Shown: positions 25,013 to 34,393 of the stretch, in pieces
How positions within the stretch are numbered: the stretch's first letter is position 1
Layout of the letters: each line of letters opens with the position of its first letter
Source: PZPK01 sp963974595
GTDB lineage: Bacteria > Pseudomonadota > Gammaproteobacteria > Pseudomonadales > Oleiphilaceae
Reading direction: 5' to 3'
DNA length: 56,358 nt
Assembly: GCA_963974595.1 (NCBI GenBank)
Contig: CAXBDA010000012.1
Span: forward strand, 1 to 56,358
Translations under genes and position numbers: made by a program
Notes under the pieces: generated by a model
Told to the model about the DNA's origin: nothing
Databases searched by the model: none
Seen by the model: only the letters and a program-made list of their open reading frames with translations

Positions 25013-25939
25013 TTACAGTCCTTTACCTTTCAATCGGTTTGCTTGGCTACGGTAAAGTGATACCGGGTTAGTCCAAATTGAGCGAACGCCAAATAAGTGG
25101 TTGATCGCATCAACGTGGTTCATTGAGTATGAAGTACTAATAACTTTACCCATCTTGGTTGCACAGGTAGCTACCAAGCCATCACTCTGCTCCCAAGGCT
25201 TAAAGGCAAGTGACGTAATGCCCAAGAGTGGGTCTACAAGATCTAATGCATTGGTTAGCACGCGATCACCTGTCCAAGAGAACATTTTGATGTTATTACC
25301 GCTAATATTGATGTTTTCAGAGCTTCCCTGGCAGTAAGTTGGGTTGACACCTTTCCAGCCTAGTGCATTGTTTAATGCAATAGTACCGTTAGTGGTTAAG
25401 GTTGAAAGTGCGCCTACGCCACTTTGTGGGTTATTTGAACCAGACAGTGCATTCACAACATCACCCAGCGCATTGGCAATGGCATTAGCGCCACCTAGTA
25501 CGAAAGAACCTGGAGCAAGAAGCCCGCTTACCACATCGGCCACTTTAGAGCCGTAGTTCACACCGTTGATTGACGTAATAGACGCAATCTTATTTGGAAT
25601 AATAGACGCTGTGACGCGTGAAGTGGGAGCACCTTGGCTGTGAGCCATCAGGTTCACTTTCGAATAACCTAAGCCGGAAACATAAGTGGCTAATTGTTGG
25701 CCACGTGCTTCGCTGGTGTTTACAAAAGAAACGCTTGCTGAATACACTTTTGCACCGCTTCTTTCGAGGTTGTAGGGGATCGTATGAAAGTAGTTAATCA
25801 AGCCGCCAAGGGTATTAAAACCCGTCACGCCATGAACAAGAACAATAGGGTATTTCGTTTTTGTGTAAGTCGATGCCGAAGCAAATGGAGCTGCAATAGC
25901 AATAGATGTGCACACAAGTGCGAGTAATAATTTACGCAA
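25013..25939 (-). CDS. lip: Secreted triacylglycerol lipase (family I, Lif-dependent)
   Basis: An alpha/beta-hydrolase that cleaves triacylglycerols outside the cell. A signal peptide of about 23 residues ends at FASAS. The oxyanion region is VLVHGVTGF (HG at 36-37). The nucleophile elbow is AHSQGA with Ser101; it has Ala in place of the first Gly. Asp253 in EQSDGLV and His275 in NHVDAIN complete the triad as in Pseudomonas LipA. Cys203 and Cys259 fit its single disulfide. At 308 residues it is the normal length. The downstream foldase confirms the class; export by a type II system is inferred, as no such genes are in view. Confidence 0.9.
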   Translation of the reverse strand: MRKLLLALVCTSIAIAAPFASASTYTKTKYPIVLVHGVTGFNTLGGLINYFHTIPYNLERSGAKVYSASVSFVNTSEARGQQLATYVSGLGYSKVNLMAHSQGAPTSRVTASIIPNKIASITSINGVNYGSKVADVVSGLLAPGSFVLGGANAIANALGDVVNALSGSNNPQSGVGALSTLTTNGTIALNNALGWKGVNPTYCQGSSENINISGNNIKMFSWTGDRVLTNALDLVDPLLGITSLAFKPWEQSDGLVATCATKMGKVISTSYSMNHVDAINHLFGVRSIWTNPVSLYRSQANRLKGKGL

Positions 25940-26040
25940 GGGAATTCTCCTGATTTTATATTTATATTAGAGAGTTTTTTATATGCTTAGTTAGTTTTTT
26001 AACTAGTCATCGCAAAAGCTTATGACTGAAAAGAAGAGAG

Positions 26041-26067
26041 TGCACCCCCCCATTTGGGGGGTGTGCA
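26041..26067 (-). terminator. GC-rich hairpin after narX
   Basis: TGCAC plus six C residues pairs with six G residues plus GTGCA with one bulged T, loop ATTT. On the minus strand it comes about 60 bases after the narX stop and is followed by a pyrimidine-rich CTCTCTTCTTTTC tail. It probably ends narX transcription before the lipase gene. Confidence 0.5.
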
Positions 26068-26127
26068 TGGGCAGTGTGACGAGCTTCACAAATGCCTGAA
26101 AAATACTGTCAGTTTTTTAGCGCTGGG

Positions 26128-27972
26128 CTACTTTTTGAATAGGTAAGCAGGCTCAAAGCGTAAGTTGATGCAGGTTCCTTTTAAGCCTTCTTGTGAGCTT
26201 CTTACTTTCAGGTCACCGCCTAGGCTTCGGCTTCTTTCTTTAATAATCTCTAAACCATAATGGTTGAGCTTTTCTGGGTTGTTACTTAGCCCGACACCGT
26301 TATCTTCTACGACGAGTTGGATTTGCTTATTTTGTTGTTCCTGTAAGTGTATTTTTAATAGCGAGCCTTTTGAATGATTGACGGCATTTTGGCTTGCTTC
26401 ACGCATGATTTGTAGTAAGTGAATTTCTTCAGTCGGATTTAGAGGAACGTTAGTTAACTTATATTGAAAATCAATCTCCATATCTGTTCGTGCTTTCAAT
26501 TGTTTAACCGACTTTTCAATAGCGCCTTTCAAGCCAGAATCATCGACTTTCAGGCGGAATGTTGTCAGCAATTCACGAAGGTGGCGATAAGCAGACGACA
26601 AGCCTTCACTCAGTTCATTGATGATAGGTTGTTGTAATTCATATTTTTGCATGTCATGAGATTTTTGTAGTCGTGTGATCTGTATTTTTAAATAGGATAG
26701 GGATTGCGCTAGGGAATCATGAAGTTCTCGAGCCATCACCGTACGCTCACTCAGCATAGCGAAGCGGTGTTCTTGCTCTTTTGTTTCTTGCAAAGAGAGC
26801 GCGATAGAGAGTTGGTCAGCGCTAGACTGCGCGAGCTTTTGTTGCCAAAACAAAAGTGCTTTTCCTTTTTGAGGTCTAACAGTGATCACACCATATTGCT
26901 TACCCAAATGGATGACGGGATATTTGTAAACAAATCCAAGCATATTAATTGTGTTATAAGGTGCATCTCCTTTGCAGTTTCCACAAGTTCTTTTGTCGCA
27001 CACAGGATGTTTTTCTACATCAGGTTCAAGTTGCAAATAGGGCTGTTCACCTTGTTCAGTAAATAAGCATAATTCGACATCTTCAACCATTAATATGGTG
27101 GATAAGTCATGAATGATTTCAGTGTAATCAAGTGATTTGTCTTGATCCTCAAGCACCTTTCTCGCCACACTAAATGAATATTCTAAAATTGTATTACTTT
27201 GTTGTAGTTCTTTGGTTCGGGACTCAACACGATTTTCAAGTTGTTGATAGGTTTCAGAAATGGACTGGCTCATTTGATTAAATGCTTTCGCGAGTAAAGC
27301 AAGTTCGTCTTTTCCGGGAATGTGAATATGTTGTTGAATATAACCATCACGTATGCGTTTGGCTGCCTCGGTAAGACGGCTTAAAGGTGTTTCAACTTTA
27401 TTTTTTAGAAGGTAAAAAATGAGGCTGCCAACAAGTGTTGTAATGAGCATGGCAATGAGTTGAAAAGTGCGTAAGCGGCGTATTTTTGATTCAGCTTCAT
27501 ATTGAAAGCGATTCACCAGTTTATCTGTTAGTTGGACTTGCTTGGTTAATAGAGAAAATAAAGTATCGTGGTCTTCCGGCTTTTTCAAAAGGTGAGGTTT
27601 GACTACATCAAACCAGTGTCGATAGCCTAATTTAAATATGCTGGGAAGGTTGTCTGTGTCGGTACTCTTTGCTGTTACATTGATATCTTGGTTTGTCGTG
27701 AATAAAGGGCTTTTCCACGTATTATCTAACTTTTCAATGAATTCCGGCACATCTTTAGGCGAGTGAGTAGCAATTAGACCAATATGAAAAGTTTGCATTC
27801 GCATAGAGCCGGACAAATTAATTGCGTGGGCATCGGTATCGGCTTGCTCTGTCATCCAGAAAGAATAGAAAATTGAAATTAAAGTAATGCCGATGATGGT
27901 AAATAAAGACAGGTTGATATAGCTCATTACAGAATGAATCAACTGCTGCTTTTTAAAGTCTTTCAGAACCAT
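26128..27972 (-). CDS. narX: NarX-type nitrate/nitrite sensor histidine kinase
   Basis: A membrane sensor kinase that responds to periplasmic nitrate and nitrite. It has a first membrane helix (about 17-38), the nitrate-binding P-box AHAINLSGSMRMQ (about 48-60), a second helix at 171-188, a HAMP domain, a signalling module with a cysteine cluster (C325, C330, C333) as in NarX, and a HisKA_3 dimerisation box RELHDSLAQSLSYLKIQ with His418, followed by a HATPase domain (NAVNHSKG, DNGVGL). The length of 614 residues is normal. It is divergent from narG across a regulatory region. No narL-type gene is adjacent. Confidence 0.9.
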   Translation of the reverse strand: MVLKDFKKQQLIHSVMSYINLSLFTIIGITLISIFYSFWMTEQADTDAHAINLSGSMRMQTFHIGLIATHSPKDVPEFIEKLDNTWKSPLFTTNQDINVTAKSTDTDNLPSIFKLGYRHWFDVVKPHLLKKPEDHDTLFSLLTKQVQLTDKLVNRFQYEAESKIRRLRTFQLIAMLITTLVGSLIFYLLKNKVETPLSRLTEAAKRIRDGYIQQHIHIPGKDELALLAKAFNQMSQSISETYQQLENRVESRTKELQQSNTILEYSFSVARKVLEDQDKSLDYTEIIHDLSTILMVEDVELCLFTEQGEQPYLQLEPDVEKHPVCDKRTCGNCKGDAPYNTINMLGFVYKYPVIHLGKQYGVITVRPQKGKALLFWQQKLAQSSADQLSIALSLQETKEQEHRFAMLSERTVMARELHDSLAQSLSYLKIQITRLQKSHDMQKYELQQPIINELSEGLSSAYRHLRELLTTFRLKVDDSGLKGAIEKSVKQLKARTDMEIDFQYKLTNVPLNPTEEIHLLQIMREASQNAVNHSKGSLLKIHLQEQQNKQIQLVVEDNGVGLSNNPEKLNHYGLEIIKERSRSLGGDLKVRSSQEGLKGTCINLRFEPAYLFKK

Positions 27973-28289
27973 TGTGGTGTATACCTCTAAAAAAACGACT
28001 TCGTCAGTATTCTCTTGTTTGAAAATTAATATACTTAATTTTCAATTAGTTAGAAAATAAAATAGCTAACTCTTTGTGGGTATAAATGACTAATTCAGCC
28101 AGGTAACGCCACCCCTCAATTGACTCAAATCAATTTCATTATTTCTCATGCTTCATATACTGGCTGCATTCGTGCTGAGAATGAAATTGTTCTTCTGCAC
28201 TTTGAATAACGCTATTCAAGATAATTGTCTACACCTTTAGTATTTAATAAATGCATAAAAGAGCAGTAGATCAGGGTGAGGAGCCGCAA
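27973..28289. promoter_or_regulatory. narX-narG divergent regulatory region
   Basis: These 317 bases contain no gene apart from the possible 13-residue upstream extension of narG. They hold the narG promoter with its FNR-type site (listed separately). Right upstream of the narX start, TACCTCT at 27982-27988 fits the NarL heptamer consensus, but a single heptamer can occur by chance. Confidence 0.55.
28120..28168 (+). promoter_or_regulatory. FNR-type class II promoter of the nar operon
   Basis: TTGAC-TCAA-ATCAA at 28120-28133 differs from the FNR/ANR consensus TTGAT-N4-ATCAA by one base. A -10 hexamer TATACT lies at 28156-28161. A start site near 28168 would place the centre of the FNR site at -41.5, exactly the class II activator position. 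This predicts oxygen-regulated induction of narGHJI. Confidence 0.78.
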
Positions 28290-31200
28290 ATGAGTCAGTT
28301 TTTAGACAGGTTACGTTTTTTCAAGACGAAAAAACAGGACTTTGCCAATGGGCATGGCGTAACAACCGATGAAGATCGAGGCTGGGAAGACGGTTATCGC
28401 CGTCGCTGGCAGCACGATAAGATTGTCAGATCAACACATGGGGTGAACTGTACAGGTTCATGTAGCTGGAAAATCTATGTGAAAGACGGCTTGGTGACGT
28501 GGGAAACCCAACAAACTGATTATCCTCGCACCCGCCCAGACCTGCCAAATCACGAGCCTCGTGGCTGTCCTCGTGGTGCCAGTTACTCTTGGTATATCTA
28601 CAGTGCAAACCGTTTAAAGTATCCAAAAGTGCGTAAGGCTTTATTGAAGTTGTGGCGCGAAGCAAAAACACAACATTCTGATCCTGTAAAAGCTTGGGAA
28701 TCAATTGTTACAGATTCTGCAAAAGCAAAGACATACAAAGAAAAGCGCGGTATGGGTGGTTTGATTCGCTCTGATTGGCAAGAAGTGAATGAAATTATCG
28801 CAGCATCCAATGTCTATACCGCAAAAACCTACGGCCCTGATCGTATTTCCGGTTTTTCGCCGATTCCAGCGATGTCGATGGTGTCCTATGCCGCGGGTTC
28901 GCGTTATCTTTCTTTGATTGGCGGTAACTGCTTAAGCTTCTACGATTGGTATTGTGACTTACCACCTGCATCGCCTCAAATTTGGGGTGAACAGACCGAT
29001 GTTCCTGAATCTGCTGATTGGTACAACTCCGGTTATATTATTGCATGGGGCTCCAACGTACCTCAAACACGTACGCCAGACGCCCACTTCTTCACAGAAG
29101 TACGTTACAAAGGTACGAAAACGGTTTCTATTACGCCTGACTACTCAGAAGTCGCAAAGCTTACTGATGAGTGGGTTCACGCGAAACAAGGTACTGACTC
29201 GGCAGTTGCCATGGCAATGGGTCATGTGATCCTGAAAAACTTCCATGTTGATAAGCCAAGTGCTTACTTCACCGAATATGTCAGAACAACGACTGATTTC
29301 CCTTATTTAGTATTATTAGACGAGTCTGATAAAGGCTGGCAACAAGGTCGTTTCCTAAGAGCATCCGATTTGGATGGTAACTTGGGTCAAGACAATAACC
29401 CCGAATGGAAAACCATTGCGGTTAATGATGCAACAGGGGATTTAGTGTCACCCACCGGCTCAATCGGTTACCGTTGGGGTGAAAAAGGCAAGTGGAATAT
29501 TGATCAGCTAGACGGAAAGTCAGGTGACAAGGTTAAGCTTGTTTTAAGTCTGAAAGAAAAGTCAGATGCGGTTGTTGAAGTTGCTTTCCCTTATTTTGGT
29601 GGTCAAGAGCACGAATACGGTTATTTCGATCATACCGATCATGATGAAATTCAGTTACGTAAAGTACCCGTTAAGAAAGTTACATTAGCTGATGGTAGTG
29701 AGCGTTTAGTTGCCTGCGTATTTGATTTAACACTGGCTAACTATGGTGTAGAACATGGTTTAGATTGCCCTAATTCAGCCTCGAGCTTCGATGAAGACAA
29801 GCCTTATACACCCGCTTGGCAAGAAAAGATTACCGGTGTAAAACGTGCACAAATCATCAAAATTGCTAATGAGTTTGCAACAAACGCAGATAAAACGAAT
29901 GGTCGAAGCATGATCATTATTGGTGCAGCGATGAACCACTGGTACAACATGGACATGAACTACCGTGGTGTGATCAACATGCTAATGATGTGTGGTTGTA
30001 TCGGCCAGTCTGGTGGTGGTTGGGCTCACTATGTGGGGCAGGAAAAACTACGTCCTCAGTGTGGCTGGTTACCACTCGCATTTGGTTTGGATTGGCAGCG
30101 CCCACCCCGCCAAATGAACGGTACCTCTTTCTTCTACAACCATGCTGATCAATGGCGATATGAGAAGTTAGAAATGACAGAGGTTGTCTCGCCTTTAGCG
30201 GATAAGTCAAAGTGGCAATCCTCTATTCTTGACTATAACACTCGTGCGGAAAGGATGGGTTGGTTACCTTCTGCACCCCAGTTAGGCGTTAACCCGCTAG
30301 GAATCAGCAAAAAAGCAGAAGCTGAAGGGCTTACACCTCAAGAATATGTTGTTAAACACTTAAAAAGTGGTGACTTGAAGTTTGCCTGTGAAGATCCAGA
30401 TGATGTTCAAAATCATCCACATAACATGTTTATCTGGCGTTCAAATTTGTTAGGTTCATCTGGTAAGGGTCATGAATACATGCTGCGTCACCTCTTAGGG
30501 ACTAAGCACGGTTTGATGGGCAAAGACTTGGATGAACGCGGTGCCAAGAAACCAGAAGATGTGAAATGGCATGATCAAGCCGTCGAAGGTAAGGTCGACT
30601 TATTAGTTACTTTAGACTTCCGTATGTCTACGACTTGTTTGTATTCAGATATCGTTCTACCAACAGCAACATGGTATGAAAAAGATGATATGAATACTTC
30701 GGATATGCATCCATTTATTCATCCTCTTTCTAAAGCGGTTGATCCTGTTTGGGAGTCAAAATCTGACTGGGATATCTTCAAAGGTATCGCGAAGAAGTTC
30801 TCTGAATTATGTGCCGGTCATTTAGGGGTTGAAAAAGATCTGGTTACCGTGCCCATGATGCACGATAGCCCAGGAGAGTTAGCCCAGCCAGACGGTGTGA
30901 AAGCTTGGTGGAAAGGTGAATGTGACCTGATCCCAGGTAAAACTGCGCCAAATCTCGCGGTTGTTGAGCGTGATTATCCAAATACCTATAAGCGTTTTAC
31001 CTCGCTTGGCCCACTCTTGGAAAAATTAGGTAATGGCGGTAAAGGTATTAACTGGAACACTGAAGATGAAGTGAAATTCTTAGGTGAGTTGAACTACAAA
31101 CACACTGATGAAGGTGTGCATCAGGGTCGACCTAAAATAGAAACAGCGATTGATGCGGCTGAAGTGATTCTAAGTTTGGCCCCTGAAACTAATGGCCAGG

Positions 31201-32066
31201 TGGCAGTCAAAGCTTGGGCAGCACTTTCTGAATTTACCGGTAAAGATCATAGCCATTTGGCTAAACCAAAAGAAGACGAAAAAATCCGTTTTCGCGATAT
31301 TCAGGCGCAGCCACGTAAGATTATTTCATCGCCAACCTGGTCAGGTTTAGAAGACGAACATGTCTCCTATAACGCAGGTTATACCAACGTTCATGAGCAG
31401 ATTCCATGGAGAACCGTGACCGGTCGTCAGCAGTTCTATCAGGATCATGAATGGATGCGCGACTTTGGTGAAGCACATTGTTTGTACAAACCACCTGTTA
31501 ACATGAAAACGGTTAAACCGCTATTAGGCAAAAAGTCTAATGGTAATAAAGAGCTGGTACTTAACTGGATTACGCCGCACCAAAAATGGGGTATCCATTC
31601 AACTTATTCTGATAACTTGTTGATGTTAACACTGTCTCGCGGTGGACCGATTATCTGGATCAGTGAAGACGATGCGAAAAATGCCGGTATCGAAGATAAC
31701 GACTGGATCGAAGCCTTTAACGTTAATGGCGCCATAGCGGCAAGAGCGGTCGTTTCACAGCGAGTGCCTATTGGTATGAGCATGATGTATCACGCTCAGG
31801 AGCGTCAGATCAATATGCCAGGTGCGGAAACCACCAAAACCCGTGGTGGTATGCATAACTCGGTGACCCGTGCAGTCATGAAACCGACACATATGATAGG
31901 TGGTTATGCACAGCAAGCTTACGGCTTCAACTACTACGGTACAGTAGGCTGTAACCGGGACGAGTTCGTTATTGTGCGTAAGATGGACAAGGTTGATTGG
32001 TTAGAAGAGCCCTCTCAGCTTTCGTCTCAAGAACAGTCTCAAAAAAGCACAGGAGCAGGCAAATGA
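28290..32066 (+). CDS. narG: Respiratory nitrate reductase, alpha subunit
   Basis: NarG holds the molybdenum bis-MGD site that reduces nitrate to nitrite at the cytoplasmic side of the membrane, plus the FS0 iron-sulfur cluster. His50, Cys54, Cys58 and Cys93 are the FS0 ligands, in HGVNCTGSCSWK and EPRGCPRGASYSW. The molybdenum aspartate is in the conserved SFYDWYCDLPPASP. Sequence tracks Escherichia coli NarG along its whole length. I chose ATG at 28290 (MSQFLDRLRFF, 1258 residues) because GGTGAGGAG stands upstream and it matches the family start; ATG at 28251 adds 13 unconserved residues. No Tat signal, as usual. Its stop overlaps the narH start by 4 bases. Confidence 0.97.
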   Translation: MSQFLDRLRFFKTKKQDFANGHGVTTDEDRGWEDGYRRRWQHDKIVRSTHGVNCTGSCSWKIYVKDGLVTWETQQTDYPRTRPDLPNHEPRGCPRGASYSWYIYSANRLKYPKVRKALLKLWREAKTQHSDPVKAWESIVTDSAKAKTYKEKRGMGGLIRSDWQEVNEIIAASNVYTAKTYGPDRISGFSPIPAMSMVSYAAGSRYLSLIGGNCLSFYDWYCDLPPASPQIWGEQTDVPESADWYNSGYIIAWGSNVPQTRTPDAHFFTEVRYKGTKTVSITPDYSEVAKLTDEWVHAKQGTDSAVAMAMGHVILKNFHVDKPSAYFTEYVRTTTDFPYLVLLDESDKGWQQGRFLRASDLDGNLGQDNNPEWKTIAVNDATGDLVSPTGSIGYRWGEKGKWNIDQLDGKSGDKVKLVLSLKEKSDAVVEVAFPYFGGQEHEYGYFDHTDHDEIQLRKVPVKKVTLADGSERLVACVFDLTLANYGVEHGLDCPNSASSFDEDKPYTPAWQEKITGVKRAQIIKIANEFATNADKTNGRSMIIIGAAMNHWYNMDMNYRGVINMLMMCGCIGQSGGGWAHYVGQEKLRPQCGWLPLAFGLDWQRPPRQMNGTSFFYNHADQWRYEKLEMTEVVSPLADKSKWQSSILDYNTRAERMGWLPSAPQLGVNPLGISKKAEAEGLTPQEYVVKHLKSGDLKFACEDPDDVQNHPHNMFIWRSNLLGSSGKGHEYMLRHLLGTKHGLMGKDLDERGAKKPEDVKWHDQAVEGKVDLLVTLDFRMSTTCLYSDIVLPTATWYEKDDMNTSDMHPFIHPLSKAVDPVWESKSDWDIFKGIAKKFSELCAGHLGVEKDLVTVPMMHDSPGELAQPDGVKAWWKGECDLIPGKTAPNLAVVERDYPNTYKRFTSLGPLLEKLGNGGKGINWNTEDEVKFLGELNYKHTDEGVHQGRPKIETAIDAAEVILSLAPETNGQVAVKAWAALSEFTGKDHSHLAKPKEDEKIRFRDIQAQPRKIISSPTWSGLEDEHVSYNAGYTNVHEQIPWRTVTGRQQFYQDHEWMRDFGEAHCLYKPPVNMKTVKPLLGKKSNGNKELVLNWITPHQKWGIHSTYSDNLLMLTLSRGGPIIWISEDDAKNAGIEDNDWIEAFNVNGAIAARAVVSQRVPIGMSMMYHAQERQINMPGAETTKTRGGMHNSVTRAVMKPTHMIGGYAQQAYGFNYYGTVGCNRDEFVIVRKMDKVDWLEEPSQLSSQEQSQKSTGAGK

Positions 32067-33601
32067 AAGTACGTGCACAAATAGGTATGGTCCTGAATTT
32101 GGATAAATGTATCGGCTGTCATACGTGTTCCATCACCTGTAAAAATGTGTGGACCAGCCGTGATGGTGTTGAATATGCTTGGTTCAATAATGTTGAATCC
32201 AAACCCGGTATTGGCTTCCCTAAAGAGTGGGAAAACCAGGAGAAATGGAATGGCGGCTGGGTTCGCGGTAAAGACGGTAAACTCGCTCCACGGCAAGGTA
32301 ACAAGTTACGCATATTAGCCAATATTTTTGGTAATCCGGACTTGCCTGAAATCGATGATTATTATGAACCTTTCGATTACGACTACGAGCATTTGCATAC
32401 AGCGCCAGAAAGTAAGCATCAGCCAACAGCAAGGCCCAAGTCATTGATCACTGGCAAGATCATGGAAAAGATAAACTGGGGTCCCAACTGGGAAGAAATC
32501 CTCGGTACCGAATTTGAAAAACGCAAGAAAGACAGCAACTTCAACGAAGTCGTGCAAAAAGACATTTACGGTCAATTTGAAAAGACCTTCATGATGTATT
32601 TGCCACGCTTATGTGAACACTGTTTGAACCCTACCTGTGTTGCAAGTTGTCCATCAGGTGCGATCTACAAACGTGAAGAAGACGGTATTGTCTTGATCGA
32701 TCAAGACAAATGTCGTGGTTGGAGAATGTGTGTTTCGGGTTGTCCTTACAAAAAGATTTATTACAACTGGAAATCGGGTAAGTCAGAAAAATGTATCTTC
32801 TGTTATCCACGTATTGAAGCGGGTCAACCAACCGTATGTTCTGAAACGTGTGTGGGTCGTATTCGTTACTTAGGTGTACTGCTTTATGATGCGGATCGTA
32901 TTGAAGAAGCGGCCAGTGTGCCACAAGAGAAAGACTTATATCAGGCTCAGTTGGATATCTTCCTGGATCCAAATGACCCAGCAGTACAAGAAGCGGCACG
33001 CGCTGAAGGTATACCAGATAGCTGGATTGAATCAGCTCAACAGTCACCCGTGTATAAAATGGCGATGGATTGGAAAGTGGCCTTACCACTTCACCCTGAA
33101 TATCGCACATTACCGATGGTTTGGTACATCCCACCACTGTCTCCCATCCAGAATGCAGCGGAGCAAGGCAATATCGGTATGGACGGTGTGATTCCAGACA
33201 TTAAGTCCTTAAGAATACCGGTTCGTTACTTAGCTAACTTACTGACTGCGGGTGATGAACCACCTGTTGTTAGAGCCTTAGAGCGAATGTTAACCATGCG
33301 TTCTTTCAAACGTTCACAACAAGTGGATGGCCGTGAAGATTTAGACGTCTTGAAGAAAGCAGGTTTAACGGCACTTCAAGTGGAAGAAATGTATCGTTAT
33401 ATGGCGATTGCGAATTACGAAGATCGTTTTGTGATTCCAACTAGTCATAAAGCGTATGCTGAAGATGCATACGACATGAAGAGTTCATGTGGTTTTAGCT
33501 TCGGCAATGGTTGTAGTGATGGTAATAATGAAGTCAGCATGTTTGGTGGTAACAAGCCAAGCAACCGATCAAACATTATTGCTGTATCGGGAGGGGAATA
33601 A
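32063..33601 (+). CDS. narH: Respiratory nitrate reductase, beta subunit
   Basis: NarH passes electrons from NarI haem to NarG through three [4Fe-4S] and one [3Fe-4S] cluster. Cysteine groups are visible in DKCIGCHTCSITCKNVW near the N-terminus, CEHCLNPTCVASCPSG, CRGWRMCVSGCPYKK (with the Trp typical of the [3Fe-4S] cluster) and EKCIFCYPRIEAG. The start ATG at 32063 overlaps the narG stop and gives 512 residues, the same as E. coli NarH; longer frames reaching to 31997 lie inside narG and are not needed. Confidence 0.97.
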   Translation: MKVRAQIGMVLNLDKCIGCHTCSITCKNVWTSRDGVEYAWFNNVESKPGIGFPKEWENQEKWNGGWVRGKDGKLAPRQGNKLRILANIFGNPDLPEIDDYYEPFDYDYEHLHTAPESKHQPTARPKSLITGKIMEKINWGPNWEEILGTEFEKRKKDSNFNEVVQKDIYGQFEKTFMMYLPRLCEHCLNPTCVASCPSGAIYKREEDGIVLIDQDKCRGWRMCVSGCPYKKIYYNWKSGKSEKCIFCYPRIEAGQPTVCSETCVGRIRYLGVLLYDADRIEEAASVPQEKDLYQAQLDIFLDPNDPAVQEAARAEGIPDSWIESAQQSPVYKMAMDWKVALPLHPEYRTLPMVWYIPPLSPIQNAAEQGNIGMDGVIPDIKSLRIPVRYLANLLTAGDEPPVVRALERMLTMRSFKRSQQVDGREDLDVLKKAGLTALQVEEMYRYMAIANYEDRFVIPTSHKAYAEDAYDMKSSCGFSFGNGCSDGNNEVSMFGGNKPSNRSNIIAVSGGE

Positions 33602-33603
33602 TC

Positions 33604-34389
33604 ATGGCTGGAGATGATATGAGAATACTCAATGTTCTTTCTTGCCTGATTGACTATCCGCATGAAGACGTTCTACTTCACAAAGAAGAAATCGATCAGA
33701 TCATTAAAGAGGCTGGCCTTGTGCCAGCTATCGAAAGCAAGTTACTTAAGTTTGTTGAGAAACAAGCTTCGAGAGAGCTCTTGGAATGTCAAAGTGAATA
33801 CGATGGCTTATTTGAACGCGGACGTTCATTAGCATTGTGGTTATTTGAGCACGTTCATGGTGAATCACGTGATCGTGGCCAAGCCATGGTCGAACTGGTT
33901 AATATGTATCGGGAAGCCGGCTTAGAGCTAAATAAACATGAATTGCCCGACTATATCCCGCTATTTCTTGAATTTCTTTCCACCCAGGGTGAAGAAAATG
34001 CCAAAAACTGGCTGCAAGAGATGGAACATATTTTGGGCCTTTTGCTTTGTCGTTTAGAGAAGCGAGATAGTGATTATTCCGTGCTATTTGAAGCAGTGTT
34101 AAATATTGCTGACAGTGCAGTGAATCTAGATGAAATTCGTAAGCAGATTTCAAGTGAAAAACGCGACGATACAACTAAAGCAATTGATAAAGAATGGGAA
34201 GAAGAAGAGGTCACTTTTGGCGCTGCTTCTCTTGAAAATAATAGCTTGGAAAAAGGTTGTGATTCGGCAACGAACCGGCCTAGTGAAAGCCAGCGCCGTG
34301 ATCAACTGGTTCCGGTTAACTGGGTAGGCTTCGATGCTTCTCCATCCGCAGCTTCTGCATCAACTTCTTCGCCAAAACAAAGAGGATAA
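33604..34389 (+). CDS. narJ: Nitrate reductase assembly chaperone
   Basis: NarJ is a cytoplasmic TorD-family chaperone that lets NarGH receive its molybdenum cofactor and dock on NarI. Family features are MRILNVLSCLIDYPHE at the start, ELPDYIPLFLEFLS (the P-D-Y-P/I-x-x-L-E-x-L motif) and the C-terminal DKEWEEEEVTFGA. At 261 residues it is longer than E. coli NarJ (236) because about 50 Ser/Ala/Pro-rich residues follow that last motif. It starts 2 bases after narH; a second ATG at 33619 is also possible. Confidence 0.93.
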   Translation: MAGDDMRILNVLSCLIDYPHEDVLLHKEEIDQIIKEAGLVPAIESKLLKFVEKQASRELLECQSEYDGLFERGRSLALWLFEHVHGESRDRGQAMVELVNMYREAGLELNKHELPDYIPLFLEFLSTQGEENAKNWLQEMEHILGLLLCRLEKRDSDYSVLFEAVLNIADSAVNLDEIRKQISSEKRDDTTKAIDKEWEEEEVTFGAASLENNSLEKGCDSATNRPSESQRRDQLVPVNWVGFDASPSAASASTSSPKQRG

Positions 34390-34393
34390 AAAA

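Noticed and set aside
27982..27988. TACCTCT, a NarL heptamer consensus match upstream of narX.
   Set aside because: A single seven-base degenerate match is expected by chance and there is no paired heptamer; mentioned only in the regulatory region entry.
32631..33137. Long minus-strand frame inside narH (168 codons).
   Set aside because: It lies antisense to a very well conserved gene and has low-complexity, unlikely protein composition; narH covers the region fully.
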